Notes under the pieces: model-generated | Seen by the model: only the letters and a program-made list of their open reading frames with translations | Told to the model about the DNA's origin: nothing | Databases searched by the model: none | Assembly: GCA_016946835.1 (NCBI GenBank) | Contig: JACVTC010000078.1 | Span: 596,501-660,500 of the forward strand | Length of the DNA stretch: 64,000 nucleotides | Reading direction: 5' to 3' | Source of the DNA: Neocallimastix lanati (nom. inval.) | Lineage: Eukaryota > Neocallimastigomycota > Neocallimastigomycetes > Neocallimastigales > Neocallimastigaceae | In this document: positions 19,131 through 29,600 of the stretch, in pieces | Numbering within the stretch: position 1 is the first letter of the stretch | How the letters are laid out: each line of letters begins with the position of its first letter | Program-made: the position numbers and the translations under genes

Positions 19131-22100
19131 TTATAATCTCGAAGGAACTCTATTTGTTTTATTGAACTCTTGAACTAATTGAGGATCAGTGATTTCATCT
19201 TCAGACAACCAAGTACATTCAGTAGCTGGAAGTCCTTTCCATAATATAAAGTAAAAAGGTTTATTGTTAACAACTTTAGCGGCAACAATCTTCAAAGGTT
19301 CCTTTCCTTCAGTATCAGTAGCGATCGAAGTAATTCGAGTATTAGTACTTGCACTTGATTCATCAAATTCTCTTTCATTGTAAGGTTCTAGGTTTGAAAT
19401 ATGGAAAACATTATGACACTTAATAGTATCAGGCAATTCTAATTTATAAGAAACAGGGCCTGTTTTTTCAATAATTTTAAAAGGACCGAGTTTTCTATTT
19501 GTTAACTTAGCTGGACCTTTAGGAAACAAATCTGGACGCTTTAACCAAACTTTATCACCTACTTTTAATTTTGGTCCTACAATTCTTAAGTGATCTGCAT
19601 ATCTCTTATATCTTTCCTTAGCTTTTTCTAAATTTTTCTTGAGGAATTGCATGTTTTTCCTTATTTGTTCAACATGGTCAATGGTACTTGTTCTTCTGCT
19701 ATCAGCAGGTATAACTGGATTGAATTTTGGATTAAAACCATAATTTGAGAAGAATGGTGTCTGATTAGTCGATTGTTGTAATGTGTTATTATATGCGAAT
19801 TCAGCATAAGGAAGAATGTCCATCCAGTTATTTTTTCTTTTGTTAATATAGCACCTTAAAAATTGTTCTAATATACCATTAACTCGTTCAGTTTGACCAT
19901 CTGTTTGAGGTTGATGTGCTGTTGACAAATTTTGACGAATATCTAATAGACTGCATAATCGTGTCCAAAATTCCGAGGTAAATTGAGAACCCCTATCCGA
20001 AACAATATCATCTGGAAGGCCGTGTAAGCGAAAGATTTCACGAAAGAAAACATCTGCAGCGATAACAGCGGTAGGAAGGTTTCTAAATGGGATAAAATGA
20101 GCCATTTTAGTTAATCTGTCTACTATAACCATAATTACTGATTTGTCTCTCAATTTAGGTAAATCAGTGATGAAATCCATTGAAACATATGACCATGGTC
20201 TTTTTGGAGTAGGGAGCGGTTGAAGTAATCCATATGGTTTATGACGATCATCTTTAGCTTGACAACAAATCTTACAAGAAGCAATGTACTTTACGATATC
20301 ATCCGTCATTCTGAACCAAACAAAATTTCTACTAATAACTTCTTTAGTTTTAAGAATTCCAAAGTGGCCTTGCACAGGATTATCATGGTGGATACCGATA
20401 ATAATATCTTTCATCTTGTTAGGAACAAAGATAAGTCCTTTATAAAGAAGTAATCCATCCTCCTCAAGTTCGAAATCTTTCATTTTACTTTTATATTTAT
20501 TGTTAGTAGTCGATACTCCTTTCTTTACGCTAATTAATTCCTGGATAAATTTATCCTCTTTTGTATTCTTTATTAATTCCTCTTTTAGTTGACCTTGGAT
20601 TGAAGTGTATGAATTATTATCTAAGTCCATGATAGCGAAGCACGGGGTTGAGTCTTCTTCATCCTCAATTTCTTTATCTTCATAGTCTGGTCTTCTTGAA
20701 AAAGCATCTGGTTTTCCACCCTCTTTTCCTGGTCTATATTGCAATTTATAATCGAATCGTGACAAAAATAAATTCCATCTAATTTGTCGTTGAGATAGAA
20801 GTTCTGGCTTACGAGGAAAAGTAAGATTTTTGTGATCTGTGAAAATTGTAAACTGGTGTTTTGAACCCTCAAGGTAATGTCTCCATTCTTGTAATGCACA
20901 CTTAACAGCTAAAAGTTCCTTGTCATAAATAGGGTAGTTTCTTTCAGATTTGGACAAACCTCTAGAATAATAACAGATTGGATGTAACTCATTTGTATCC
21001 TTATTTCTTTGAGATAATACGGCACCAATTGCAAAATTACTTGCATCTGTCTCTACTATAAACGGTAATTCTGGATCTGCATGAACAAGTATTGGTTCTT
21101 TTGTAAAGAGTTTCTTTAAAGTTTCGAATGCGACAGAACATTCTTCAGTCCATTCATATTTAACATCTTTTCTTGTTAAGTTGTGTAACGGCTTAGCAAT
21201 TTTAGCAAAGTTTGGGATGAATCTTCGGTAGTAGTTGCATAAACCTATAAATGATTGTACTTCTTTGACTGTAGTTGGTATTGGCCATTCTAAGATAGAC
21301 TTAACTTTATCCGGATCCATGGAAATTCCTTGATTGGATATTACGTGCCCCAAGAATGTTGTTTTCTGGACTTCAAATTCACACTTACTTAATTTTGCAT
21401 AAAGTCCACTTTCTTGCAAACGTTTAAGAATCTTCTTCACATGCACGCGATGTTCTTCTAGGGTGTTTGAGTATATAAGTATATCATCAATATAAGCGAA
21501 AGCGATTTCATCTAAGTATTCCCCTAATACATCATTAATAAAGTGTTGGAAAGTAGCAGGTGCATTCTTTAATCCAAAGGGCATTACTCGGTATTCATAA
21601 TGACCGTATCTTGTTCTGAAAGCGGTTTTATACTCATCTCCTTTACGAATTCTTACTAGATTATATGCTGATTTTAAATCTAACTTAGTAAAATACTTAG
21701 CTTCTCTCAATCTGTCAAAAAGCTCGGTGATTAAAGGGAGTGGATAGGAGTCCCTTATAGTATTTTCATTAAGTCTTCGATAATCGACACAAAGTCTTAA
21801 ACTTCCATCCTTTTTTCTAACGAATAAAATTGGAGCACCAGCAGGAGATGTTGAAGGTCTAATGAAGCCTTTTTCTAAATTTTCTTTGATATATTCTTTT
21901 AAAGCTTCACGTTCTTCCTCCGTTAATGGATATAAAGGACCATAAAATAAGTCAACATCATCCTTTAATCTAATTTTACAGTCATACAACCGGTGAGGAG
22001 GTAATTTATCGTATTCTCTTTCATCAAATACACTTTTATATTCCTTATATTGTTCTGGAATCTCTTCTTTAACTTCATCTTTTATATTAATTTTATTTCT

Positions 22101-23765
22101 ATCTTGTTTTTCTCGATCAATACTAGTATTCCCTTTTACATTTTCACATTTTTCTCTAATAACACGTAAAACTTTATCTTTACTTTCAGTTTTTGAAACA
22201 CAATAAAATACATAATTTTCAATTTTATCTTTATTTAAATTTTTTCTTTTTAAACTCTTATTTTTCTTAACTAAGGCTTTTTTCATAACAGCCTTTTTAC
22301 TACATACTTTACGAATATATGCTTTATTTTTTTCAATCTCTAAACTACTTTTAAAATCATCATTATCTAATCTAATACAATTATCTTTATTATTTTCAAC
22401 CTTATAATTAATAATTTCTTTTGCTAATTGGATTTTATTCCTGCGTTCTTCTTCTTCTTTTCTTCTTTTTTCTTCAACTCTTCTGGCAATTTCTTCGGCG
22501 GTAGCACAGCAGTTTCTTTTACAATACTGAGAACTGAATCTAATATTTCCGTGGTCAAATTCAATTGTTGGGCAGTGTTTCTTTAACCATGGATTTCCAA
22601 GGATAATGGGTATTCCTTCAGGTAAATCATAAATGTAAAAATTAATAGTTTCAGAATGCTGACCCATAACCATAGTTAAAGGAATGGTTTCATAGTGGAT
22701 AATTCCATTTCCGTTAATACCTAAAACATTCTTTTCATAACGAAGACGTTGCATTGGAATACCATACCTGTCAACAACTTTTCTATCAATTAAGTTAAGG
22801 TCAGATCCGGTATCTAAAATTGCCTTTAGGATTAATCCATCTCTGAACTTGATAGCTACATCGTAGGTGTGAGATAAACTCTTTTTACTAACAGTTATCT
22901 GTAATACCTTTTCTCTTCTCCGAATTTTCTCCTTTTGTTTAGGACAGTTAGACTTCAAATGATTAGTACTGTTGCATATAAAACATTTCTTAATTCTTGA
23001 CAATTTATTTGCTGGCGGCATTCCATAATTTCTTTCGGTATCTTGGTAATTAGTTCTGTAGCGGCTTGTTCCTAAACTTCTGCTAAAAGGTCTAATTCTT
23101 ATCTGGTCTACATCCATGGGGTCATTTCCAAAAACACGACGGTCTTCTTCAGCGTTGGCAGATACCACATTAATTAGTTCGTTGAGTTTCCTGATCCTGG
23201 GATAGATCAATCTTGTTCTTTCTTTTGCTCTTGCTGGCAATCCATCAATAAAAAAGTGAATCTTGGCTTCATCATTAAAGGAGGAGTCTCTGGCTACCTT
23301 TTCGAACTGATCACAGTATTCGGCGAGAGAACAATAATGGTGGCTTTTTATCTTCGTAATCCTACTGTTGGCTACATCGGTACTGGCACAGGTTTTATAT
23401 CTTTCTTTTAATGCATTTATAAAGAGATCGTAACTTTGGAGCAAGGGGCTTTCTTCTTTACACAAGTCAGCATACCATTCTGCAGCGGTTCCATCTAAGT
23501 AGCTGCTCACTACATCTATCTTGAATTCGTCATCTTCAATTGCTTCACCTTCTAAGTTATATTTGAAATATCTTGAAATTTGGCCTAAAAACGCTGACAG
23601 TTCGTTCCTTTTTCCTGAAAATACCTTAGGTTTTGGAATGAGGCGTGCCCTGGTATTGACGTGATTACCAGCCTCATTTTCTACTTCCATAGAGCTGGCT
23701 TCAGAGACTGCGTCAAAGTCTCTCCTAGCTCCTGGGTCTTGGTTGTTGATTCTCAAATACTCCAT
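19131..23765 (-). CDS. RE-D Gag-Pol polyprotein with chromodomain
   Basis: The frame is open from 23837, but the likely start is the ATG at 23765 (MEYLRINNQDPGARR), because the upstream part is low-complexity leader. 1544 residues in one frame. Gag core ~60-230; CCHC knuckle near 260 (CFICNSTNHLKSNC); protease LDTGS near 317; a basic K/N/E-rich linker ~430-570; RT with YIDD near 757; RNase H with ETDAS near 903 and TDHKN; integrase HHCC finger, then D,D,E near 1193, 1255 and 1292 (MDFITDL, SDRGSQF, GQTER). GPY module LGPFKIIEKTGPVSYKLELP; C-terminal chromodomain ~1490-1530 (FYFILWKGLPATECTWLSED). No frameshift is needed, so Gag and Pol are made together and must be separated by the protease, as in Tf1-like elements. 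Confidence 0.93.
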   Translation of the reverse strand: MEYLRINNQDPGARRDFDAVSEASSMEVENEAGNHVNTRARLIPKPKVFSGKRNELSAFLGQISRYFKYNLEGEAIEDDEFKIDVVSSYLDGTAAEWYADLCKEESPLLQSYDLFINALKERYKTCASTDVANSRITKIKSHHYCSLAEYCDQFEKVARDSSFNDEAKIHFFIDGLPARAKERTRLIYPRIRKLNELINVVSANAEEDRRVFGNDPMDVDQIRIRPFSRSLGTSRYRTNYQDTERNYGMPPANKLSRIKKCFICNSTNHLKSNCPKQKEKIRRREKVLQITVSKKSLSHTYDVAIKFRDGLILKAILDTGSDLNLIDRKVVDRYGIPMQRLRYEKNVLGINGNGIIHYETIPLTMVMGQHSETINFYIYDLPEGIPIILGNPWLKKHCPTIEFDHGNIRFSSQYCKRNCCATAEEIARRVEEKRRKEEEERRNKIQLAKEIINYKVENNKDNCIRLDNDDFKSSLEIEKNKAYIRKVCSKKAVMKKALVKKNKSLKRKNLNKDKIENYVFYCVSKTESKDKVLRVIREKCENVKGNTSIDREKQDRNKINIKDEVKEEIPEQYKEYKSVFDEREYDKLPPHRLYDCKIRLKDDVDLFYGPLYPLTEEEREALKEYIKENLEKGFIRPSTSPAGAPILFVRKKDGSLRLCVDYRRLNENTIRDSYPLPLITELFDRLREAKYFTKLDLKSAYNLVRIRKGDEYKTAFRTRYGHYEYRVMPFGLKNAPATFQHFINDVLGEYLDEIAFAYIDDILIYSNTLEEHRVHVKKILKRLQESGLYAKLSKCEFEVQKTTFLGHVISNQGISMDPDKVKSILEWPIPTTVKEVQSFIGLCNYYRRFIPNFAKIAKPLHNLTRKDVKYEWTEECSVAFETLKKLFTKEPILVHADPELPFIVETDASNFAIGAVLSQRNKDTNELHPICYYSRGLSKSERNYPIYDKELLAVKCALQEWRHYLEGSKHQFTIFTDHKNLTFPRKPELLSQRQIRWNLFLSRFDYKLQYRPGKEGGKPDAFSRRPDYEDKEIEDEEDSTPCFAIMDLDNNSYTSIQGQLKEELIKNTKEDKFIQELISVKKGVSTTNNKYKSKMKDFELEEDGLLLYKGLIFVPNKMKDIIIGIHHDNPVQGHFGILKTKEVISRNFVWFRMTDDIVKYIASCKICCQAKDDRHKPYGLLQPLPTPKRPWSYVSMDFITDLPKLRDKSVIMVIVDRLTKMAHFIPFRNLPTAVIAADVFFREIFRLHGLPDDIVSDRGSQFTSEFWTRLCSLLDIRQNLSTAHQPQTDGQTERVNGILEQFLRCYINKRKNNWMDILPYAEFAYNNTLQQSTNQTPFFSNYGFNPKFNPVIPADSRRTSTIDHVEQIRKNMQFLKKNLEKAKERYKRYADHLRIVGPKLKVGDKVWLKRPDLFPKGPAKLTNRKLGPFKIIEKTGPVSYKLELPDTIKCHNVFHISNLEPYNEREFDESSASTNTRITSIATDTEGKEPLKIVAAKVVNNKPFYFILWKGLPATECTWLSEDEITDPQLVQEFNKTNRVPSRL

Positions 23766-23864
23766 TCTATTTATAAACCTATTTTTATTACTAAACAATA
23801 AACTATATACTATACTATAACTAATTATTAAATCCACCTTTATTTACTATTACTAATTTTAAAC

Positions 23865-23924
<60 letters not shown>

Positions 23925-23990
23925 AAACTAAAAATATTAACTATTCCTTATTTCTTAATAATGCCACAAAGGTAAACTTCTATTCTAAAG

Positions 23991-24001
23991 AGTTGGAAAA
24001 T
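23991..24001 (-). promoter_or_regulatory. RE-D primer-binding site, self-priming type
   Basis: Minus-strand ATTTTCCAACT directly follows the 5' LTR end (24002). Its reverse complement, AGTTGGAAAAT, begins at 24389 in the LTR, 34 nt past the TATA box start (TATAAAAA, minus strand from 24423). The 11-nt pairing has the same length as the Tf1 self-primer. Confidence 0.75.
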
Positions 24002-25724
24002 TGTAAAATAAAATACTTATCAAGTCTAGGTTTGTGGCTATTCTAAACTAACTTTACTACACTAATAACACTATATCTTAAACCTCTATTATTTAATTAA
24101 TTATTTTCTTTTTTAATTTCTTTTATTTATTTATTTTATTTATTAACTAATTTTCAACAACCACTTAACTGGGTAACGCAGGGTCCTTTACCGGAAAGCC
24201 TACTAGCAGTTAAGATTTTAAAATAAAATTTAAAATAAAATTTGTTTTATAAAAGATAACTATTCTAATAATAGTTATAATACTAATTAATAAAATATAA
24301 AATTTGTACTATCTATCTTATCTATAATATTTCCTATACTATTCTATTTTCTAACTAAACTATACTATTTTCTATACTATTTTCCAACTATCGTTCAATA
24401 GTTGAAAATTAACTCTTTTTATACTTTTTGAAAATTAAAATTTAAATTGAATAGATTGTAATAAACTAACTAAAATATTATTATATATTTGTAATTACAT
24501 TTAATAATAAATTACATGAATTTTTATGAGTTATTTTAATATAAAAACTATTTAAAACTATCTAATATTTCTAAAAATAAATAAACAAAACGGCAAGTTT
24601 TTGTAAACAAACGGAAAAGGCAATATTCCTTTAATTATTTTAATTTAACTAATTAATGACTAATTATTTTTTAATTTATGAAGTTTCGTGATTCAACTGA
24701 GTAATTGTTACGTAAATTCTCCAAATAATTTAGTCATAAATTTTTGAGAAAATTATTTAAATTAATAATTTGGAATACATTTAAATTTATATTAAAAATT
24801 TGGAAAACATTTTTATCCACAATAATTTACATTACATTACATTTGTTATGGTTCGGGTTTTATTAGAATTTTATTTAATTAATTATTTATTTTTGATATT
24901 TTTCTGTCTACATTTTAATTATTGAAAAACTTCACTTATTTATACTTTTTGAAAAAAAATAAATATGTAAAGCCTTTCTACATTTTATTATCATATTTAA
25001 AAAAAAATATTTACTATTACTAATTACTTAAAATTTTATATTAATTTAAATTAACTAATTCATAAGTATTTTTATTTTAATAAATTTTGTTTACATAATT
25101 TTATATTATTTTTCATATACTAAAACTAAATTATTTAATATATACGAAAAGTAACAAACAAAATTTAAAAAGATTTTACAGAAAAATAAAGTTATTTTAA
25201 TCAAGAATGTTAATATAATATTCTTATATTTTATATAAAATAAATTTAAAAACTATAATATATTTAATATTTATTATTAATCAATTAAGATTTGATTTTA
25301 TTTGTGGGGAATAAAAATATAAAATAATCAATTTAAAAATAAAATAAAATACTAAAAAGAATACAAGTTTAATATTGATACAATATAATAATAATATAAT
25401 AATATATTTGAAAATAAAAATAAAATATTAATATTGATAATAAACACTTTAATAAAATAATAAAATTTAAGGTTAAATTATAGATATTGATATTAATAAT
25501 AAAAATATAAAATTATTGATAATATTTTAGAAACTTTTAATAAAAATATAAAAAAAAATAAATATATTTAGAAAATATTTTAGTATAGAAAATATAGTAA
25601 AGTAATATTAAGTAAAGAATAATATAATGGATTCTAAAGTAAGTTGAAATTCTAATTAATAATCCATTATATGTTCGTTCTTTACCACATTTAAATACGT
25701 ATTCAAATTATTAAATATTTTACA
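24002..25724 (-). repeat. RE-D 5' LTR, split by solo LTR E
   Basis: The parts 24002-24843 and 25692-25724 plus one copy of the CATT duplication restore 875 bp, the same as the 3' LTR. TATA box at 24423-24416 (minus strand) and inferred transcript start at 24389. The hairpin segment corresponding to 18383-18437 lies at 24161-24215 and is inside the transcript. Its minus strand contains CTAGTAGGCT (24206-24197), similar to the CTGGTAGGCT of leader module III. Confidence 0.9.
24844..25687 (-). repeat. Solo LTR E inside the RE-D 5' LTR
   Basis: 844 bp starting TGTTATGG and ending TTTACCA on the plus strand, flanked by CATT at 24840-24843 and 25688-25691. It interrupts an LTR whose uninterrupted copy (19050-19097) runs straight through. 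A minus-strand TATAAATA motif (near 24940) sets the orientation. No internal region remains, so it is the product of LTR-LTR recombination. It is not closely similar to the other LTRs here. Confidence 0.85.
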
Positions 25725-25743
25725 CATGTAATGAAACTCATAA

Positions 25744-26492
25744 TGTAAGTGTTGACTAATTAATTAGTCACACTTAACCAAATATAATATAAATATTATA
25801 TTTATTTTTATTATTAATTAAGATTTAAATAATTTTTCAATAAAATAACACTTAATATTATTTAATATACTATAATTTTAATAATTGTTATTAAATAATA
25901 AAATAAAAATAATTATTAATTGATAAAATTAATTTTTTAACTAATTAATAATTAATTATTATGAAATATAAACAATATCTTTAATTAATAACCAATTTCT
26001 ATTTAATATAAATAATTAATCATTTGATTTATCATTAACAATAATACGTGATTAATTATATTAAAACATTTAATATTAATATAATTAATATTAAATTAAT
26101 ATAAAATTAGTTAATAATTATAAACTTAAAACATCATAATAAATAATTTCATAAAATATTGGTTAATTGCCAATATTAAATAATATTAAATAATATTAAA
26201 TAATATTAAATAATATTAAATAATATTAAATAATATTAAATTATATTAAATAATAAATAATTAATTTATTTTATCTTTCAGGTTTTTTCTCATAATCTTT
26301 TTCCTGAAAGAATAACTTTTAAGATTATGAACAAAAAAAATTATAAATAACCTTGATTTTTTCTATAAAATAAAAATCAAGAGTTATTATTTAGAAAATA
26401 ATATATAATAAAATTTCTTAATAAACTCGAAATATTTTTTATCAATTATTGTTATTTTAATAAAAGTTAAGTATTAATTTTGTGTTATTACA
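25744..26492 (+). repeat. RE-C 5' LTR
   Basis: TGTAAGTGTTGAC..GTGTTATTACA. It contains a TAATATTAAA-type tandem array near 26170-26260, a hairpin TCTTTCAGG..CCTGAAAGA-like pair near 26272-26312, a TATA box at 26342-26349 and the R-region primer site AATCAAGAGTTATTAT at 26375-26390. Confidence 0.92.
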
Positions 26493-26508
26493 ATAATAAC
26501 TCTTGATT
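26493..26508 (+). promoter_or_regulatory. RE-C primer-binding site, self-priming type (16 nt)
   Basis: ATAATAACTCTTGATT follows the LTR with no gap and is the perfect reverse complement of AATCAAGAGTTATTAT at 26375-26390, 33 nt past the TATA start. The longest and clearest of the five pairs. It implies that the 5' end of the transcript folds back and primes first-strand synthesis. Confidence 0.85.
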
Positions 26509-26529
26509 TTTTTTAATATTTGGTATATA

Positions 26530-26569
<40 letters not shown>

Positions 26570-26632
26570 TTAAAAATAATAATATTTTATTAATAAACTA
26601 TTATCTTTATTATATCATTATTACTTTATCAA

Positions 26633-29600
26633 ATGGACCAAAATAACACTACTCCGGCCAACGAAACAAAACTTATATCTACAATTACTGAATTTATCCC
26701 TACTTTTTTTGCTCCTAACGGTATCCTTGCTGAGAACCTCCATGCAAAGGGAAATGAATCTTTAAATCTTAACGAACTACTCTGTCAATATGACAAATTT
26801 ATAATAGATCATCCTAATTCCTTTACCAATGATATTTCAAAGATATCTTATGTCACAATTAACCTTAAAGGGCTTGCCAAGAAATGGGGACTATCCCTTA
26901 AATCTGATGATATTTTGGATGATTTGTCTTATGAAGAATTCAAGAGACTTCTTATTGAAAATTTTGGAGATTCCAAAGAACAAAGATACTCTTTAATTGA
27001 AAGGCTGCTAAATTTAAAACAAAGAAAATTAGGCAATGCAGCTGAATATACAATACAATTCCGACATTTGGCAACTCGTATCAAATGGCCAGATTCTGTC
27101 TTGATAGACTTATTGATAAGGGGACTAATTGAGGAAGTCAGGGAAGAATATGACAAAAAGGATTTACCTACAAAGCTATTCGAGGCAACAAACCTTATTA
27201 TAAAGATTGATAAATATTGCTACTTCAGAAATAATATTCTAAATAACGGAATAAATGAAAAAACTAATAAAAGAAGAATTAATATTGTCGGAAAACATCA
27301 AGATATTAAAAGAAATAGAAATAATAACTATAAAAGAAAAGAAGAAGTTACGCTTTCTACTAGCTACACCAACAGTAAATCGGATCAAAAAATGGTTTCT
27401 ACCTTTTACATTCAAGGAAAAAATAAAAAAATTCCTCTTAGACTATTAATCGACTCAGGTTCAAGTAGAAGTTTAATGTGCAAGCAATTTGTTTCCTCCC
27501 AGAAGTTGAGAACTTTTGAACTACCTTCCCCTATTGAAATTAGATTGCCAAACAACAAAACTATGAAAATAACTCATACAACTGGCCAATTAGATCTCTT
27601 CATATTTGATCACAAAGAAAGATTCCAATTTAGTGTTGCCAACCTTCAACTTACTGGAATATCCGCTATTTTGGGACGTGATTGGCTTTCCATCCATAAG
27701 CCATATATTAACTTTTCGAATAACCACATTTTCTTTTTAGAAGGAAATTGTTTGGATCATTGCCCATCTTGTAAAGGCACCAAGATCCAATCCACAAAGA
27801 ACGTCACAGCCGCAATTGTAACTGAAGACCTAATGTCAGAAGACACTGCCAAACCTGATCTGAAAGACCTTTTTGAAGATGAAATATGTTATATTATGAT
27901 GTCTAAGGAGTTGAAGTCAAAACTAAATAACAGTAAAAGCAAAGAGATTATCTTAAGATATTATAGCAACTTACTGGACGTATTTGAAACTAAAAATGCG
28001 GATACCCTTCCGCCACATAGACCCTACGATATCACAATAAATATCATCCCTGGGGGACAATTGTATTTCGGACCTATCTATTCACTTACTAGAAAGGAAA
28101 AGGAAGAATTAGAAAAATATATTCATGAAAATCTGACCAAAGGGTTCATTGTTAAATCAAATTCTCCTGCAGGTGCTCCGGTAATGTTTGTGAAGAAAAA
28201 AGATGGATCGTTGCGTCTATGTGTTGACTACCGTAGACTCAATTCGATTACAATAAGAAACAGTTTCCCAATTCCAAGAATTAATGACCTTATCGAAGTT
28301 TTTAAAGGGGCACAAATATTTTCTAGATTAGACCTCAAATCTGCTTACAATCTCGTGCGAGTCAGTAAAGATAGTGAATACTTAACAGCTTTTAGGACAC
28401 CACTAGGACATTTTCAATATAGAGTAATGCCATTTGGATTAAGAAACGCCCCTTCAGTTTTCCAAAGGTTCATTCAAGACACGTTATCAGAAGAATTGAA
28501 TAAATTCGTTCAAATATATTTAGATGACATTATCATTTATTCTTCAGATGAAAATCAACATATTAATCATGTTAAAGTAGTATTGAGTAAGTTATTAAAT
28601 AATGGATTATACTGCAAGATTGAGAAATGTGAGTTCCATGTTAAACAAACCACCTTTCTCGGCTTCGTTGTGTCCGCTAATGGGTTACTAATGGATAAAG
28701 ACAAGATAAAATGCATTATGGAATGGCCAGTTCCAAAAAACCTTACTGAACTGCAAAGTTTCCTTGGGTTTACAAATTTTTATAGACGTTTTATCAAAGA
28801 TTACGCAAAAATTATGGATCCTTTAAGAAAACTTTTATCTAAGAATAATACTTTTCTATGGGATAAGGATGCTCAGAATGCTTTTGATAGTTTAAAGAAA
28901 TCATTTAATTCAACTGATATCCTTATTTTTCCAGACCAAGATAAAGAATTCTTTTTGGAAACTGACGCAAGCGAATTTGCCCTCGGATGTGTATTATCTC
29001 AAAACTCATCGATCGACAACTTAATCCATCCTATTGCCTTTTATTCCCGTTCACTGACAAGTCCTGAAACGAATTACGCTATCTATGACAAGGAATTATT
29101 GGCGATAATTACTGCCTTTGATGTATGGAGACATCACCTTGAAGGAGCAAAATTTCCTATTAAAGTTTTTACGGACCATAGGAATCTTCTGTTTTTCAAA
29201 AAACCTCAAAAATTGAGCCCCCGACAAATTCGATGGAGTCTCTTCTTATCCAAATTTGATTTTGTTCTTTCTTATAGGCCTGGGGTTCAAGGTGGGAAAC
29301 CAGATGCGTTATCCCGAAGACCAGATTACCTCACCAAAAACATTAATGAATCTCAAATTTTATTAAAAGAAAATAATTTTTGCCTCTCTATGGAAGATAA
29401 CTTAGTCAAACTTCAAGAAATGCAATCTCAAGACCCTTATTGTTCCAATATACTTAACAAATTCAAAGATAAAACAAAAAATTTTAAAAGTTCACTATTT
29501 CAATTAAAAAATAACATTCTCCACTTTAATAACAAAATTATTGTTCCCTCTAATCTTAGAATTACTTTACTTCGAAAAATGCATGATGATCCACTTGGAG

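Larger units (their letters stand above)
18223..25724 (-). mobile_element. RE-D: complete chromodomain Ty3-type retrotransposon
   Basis: 875-bp LTRs at both ends (the 5' LTR is split by solo LTR E), TSD CATGT at 18218-18222 and 25725-25729, a self-primer site, one gag-pol ORF of 1544 codons and a purine tract (AACAGAGGGGCA on the minus strand) next to the 3' LTR. The LTRs look identical once the E insertion is removed, so the insertion is recent. All domains are present. Confidence 0.92.

Noticed and set aside
26170-26260. CRISPR-like array of short repeats
   Set aside because: Simple TAATATTAAA tandem repeat in the RE-C LTR without spacers; both LTRs carry the same array.
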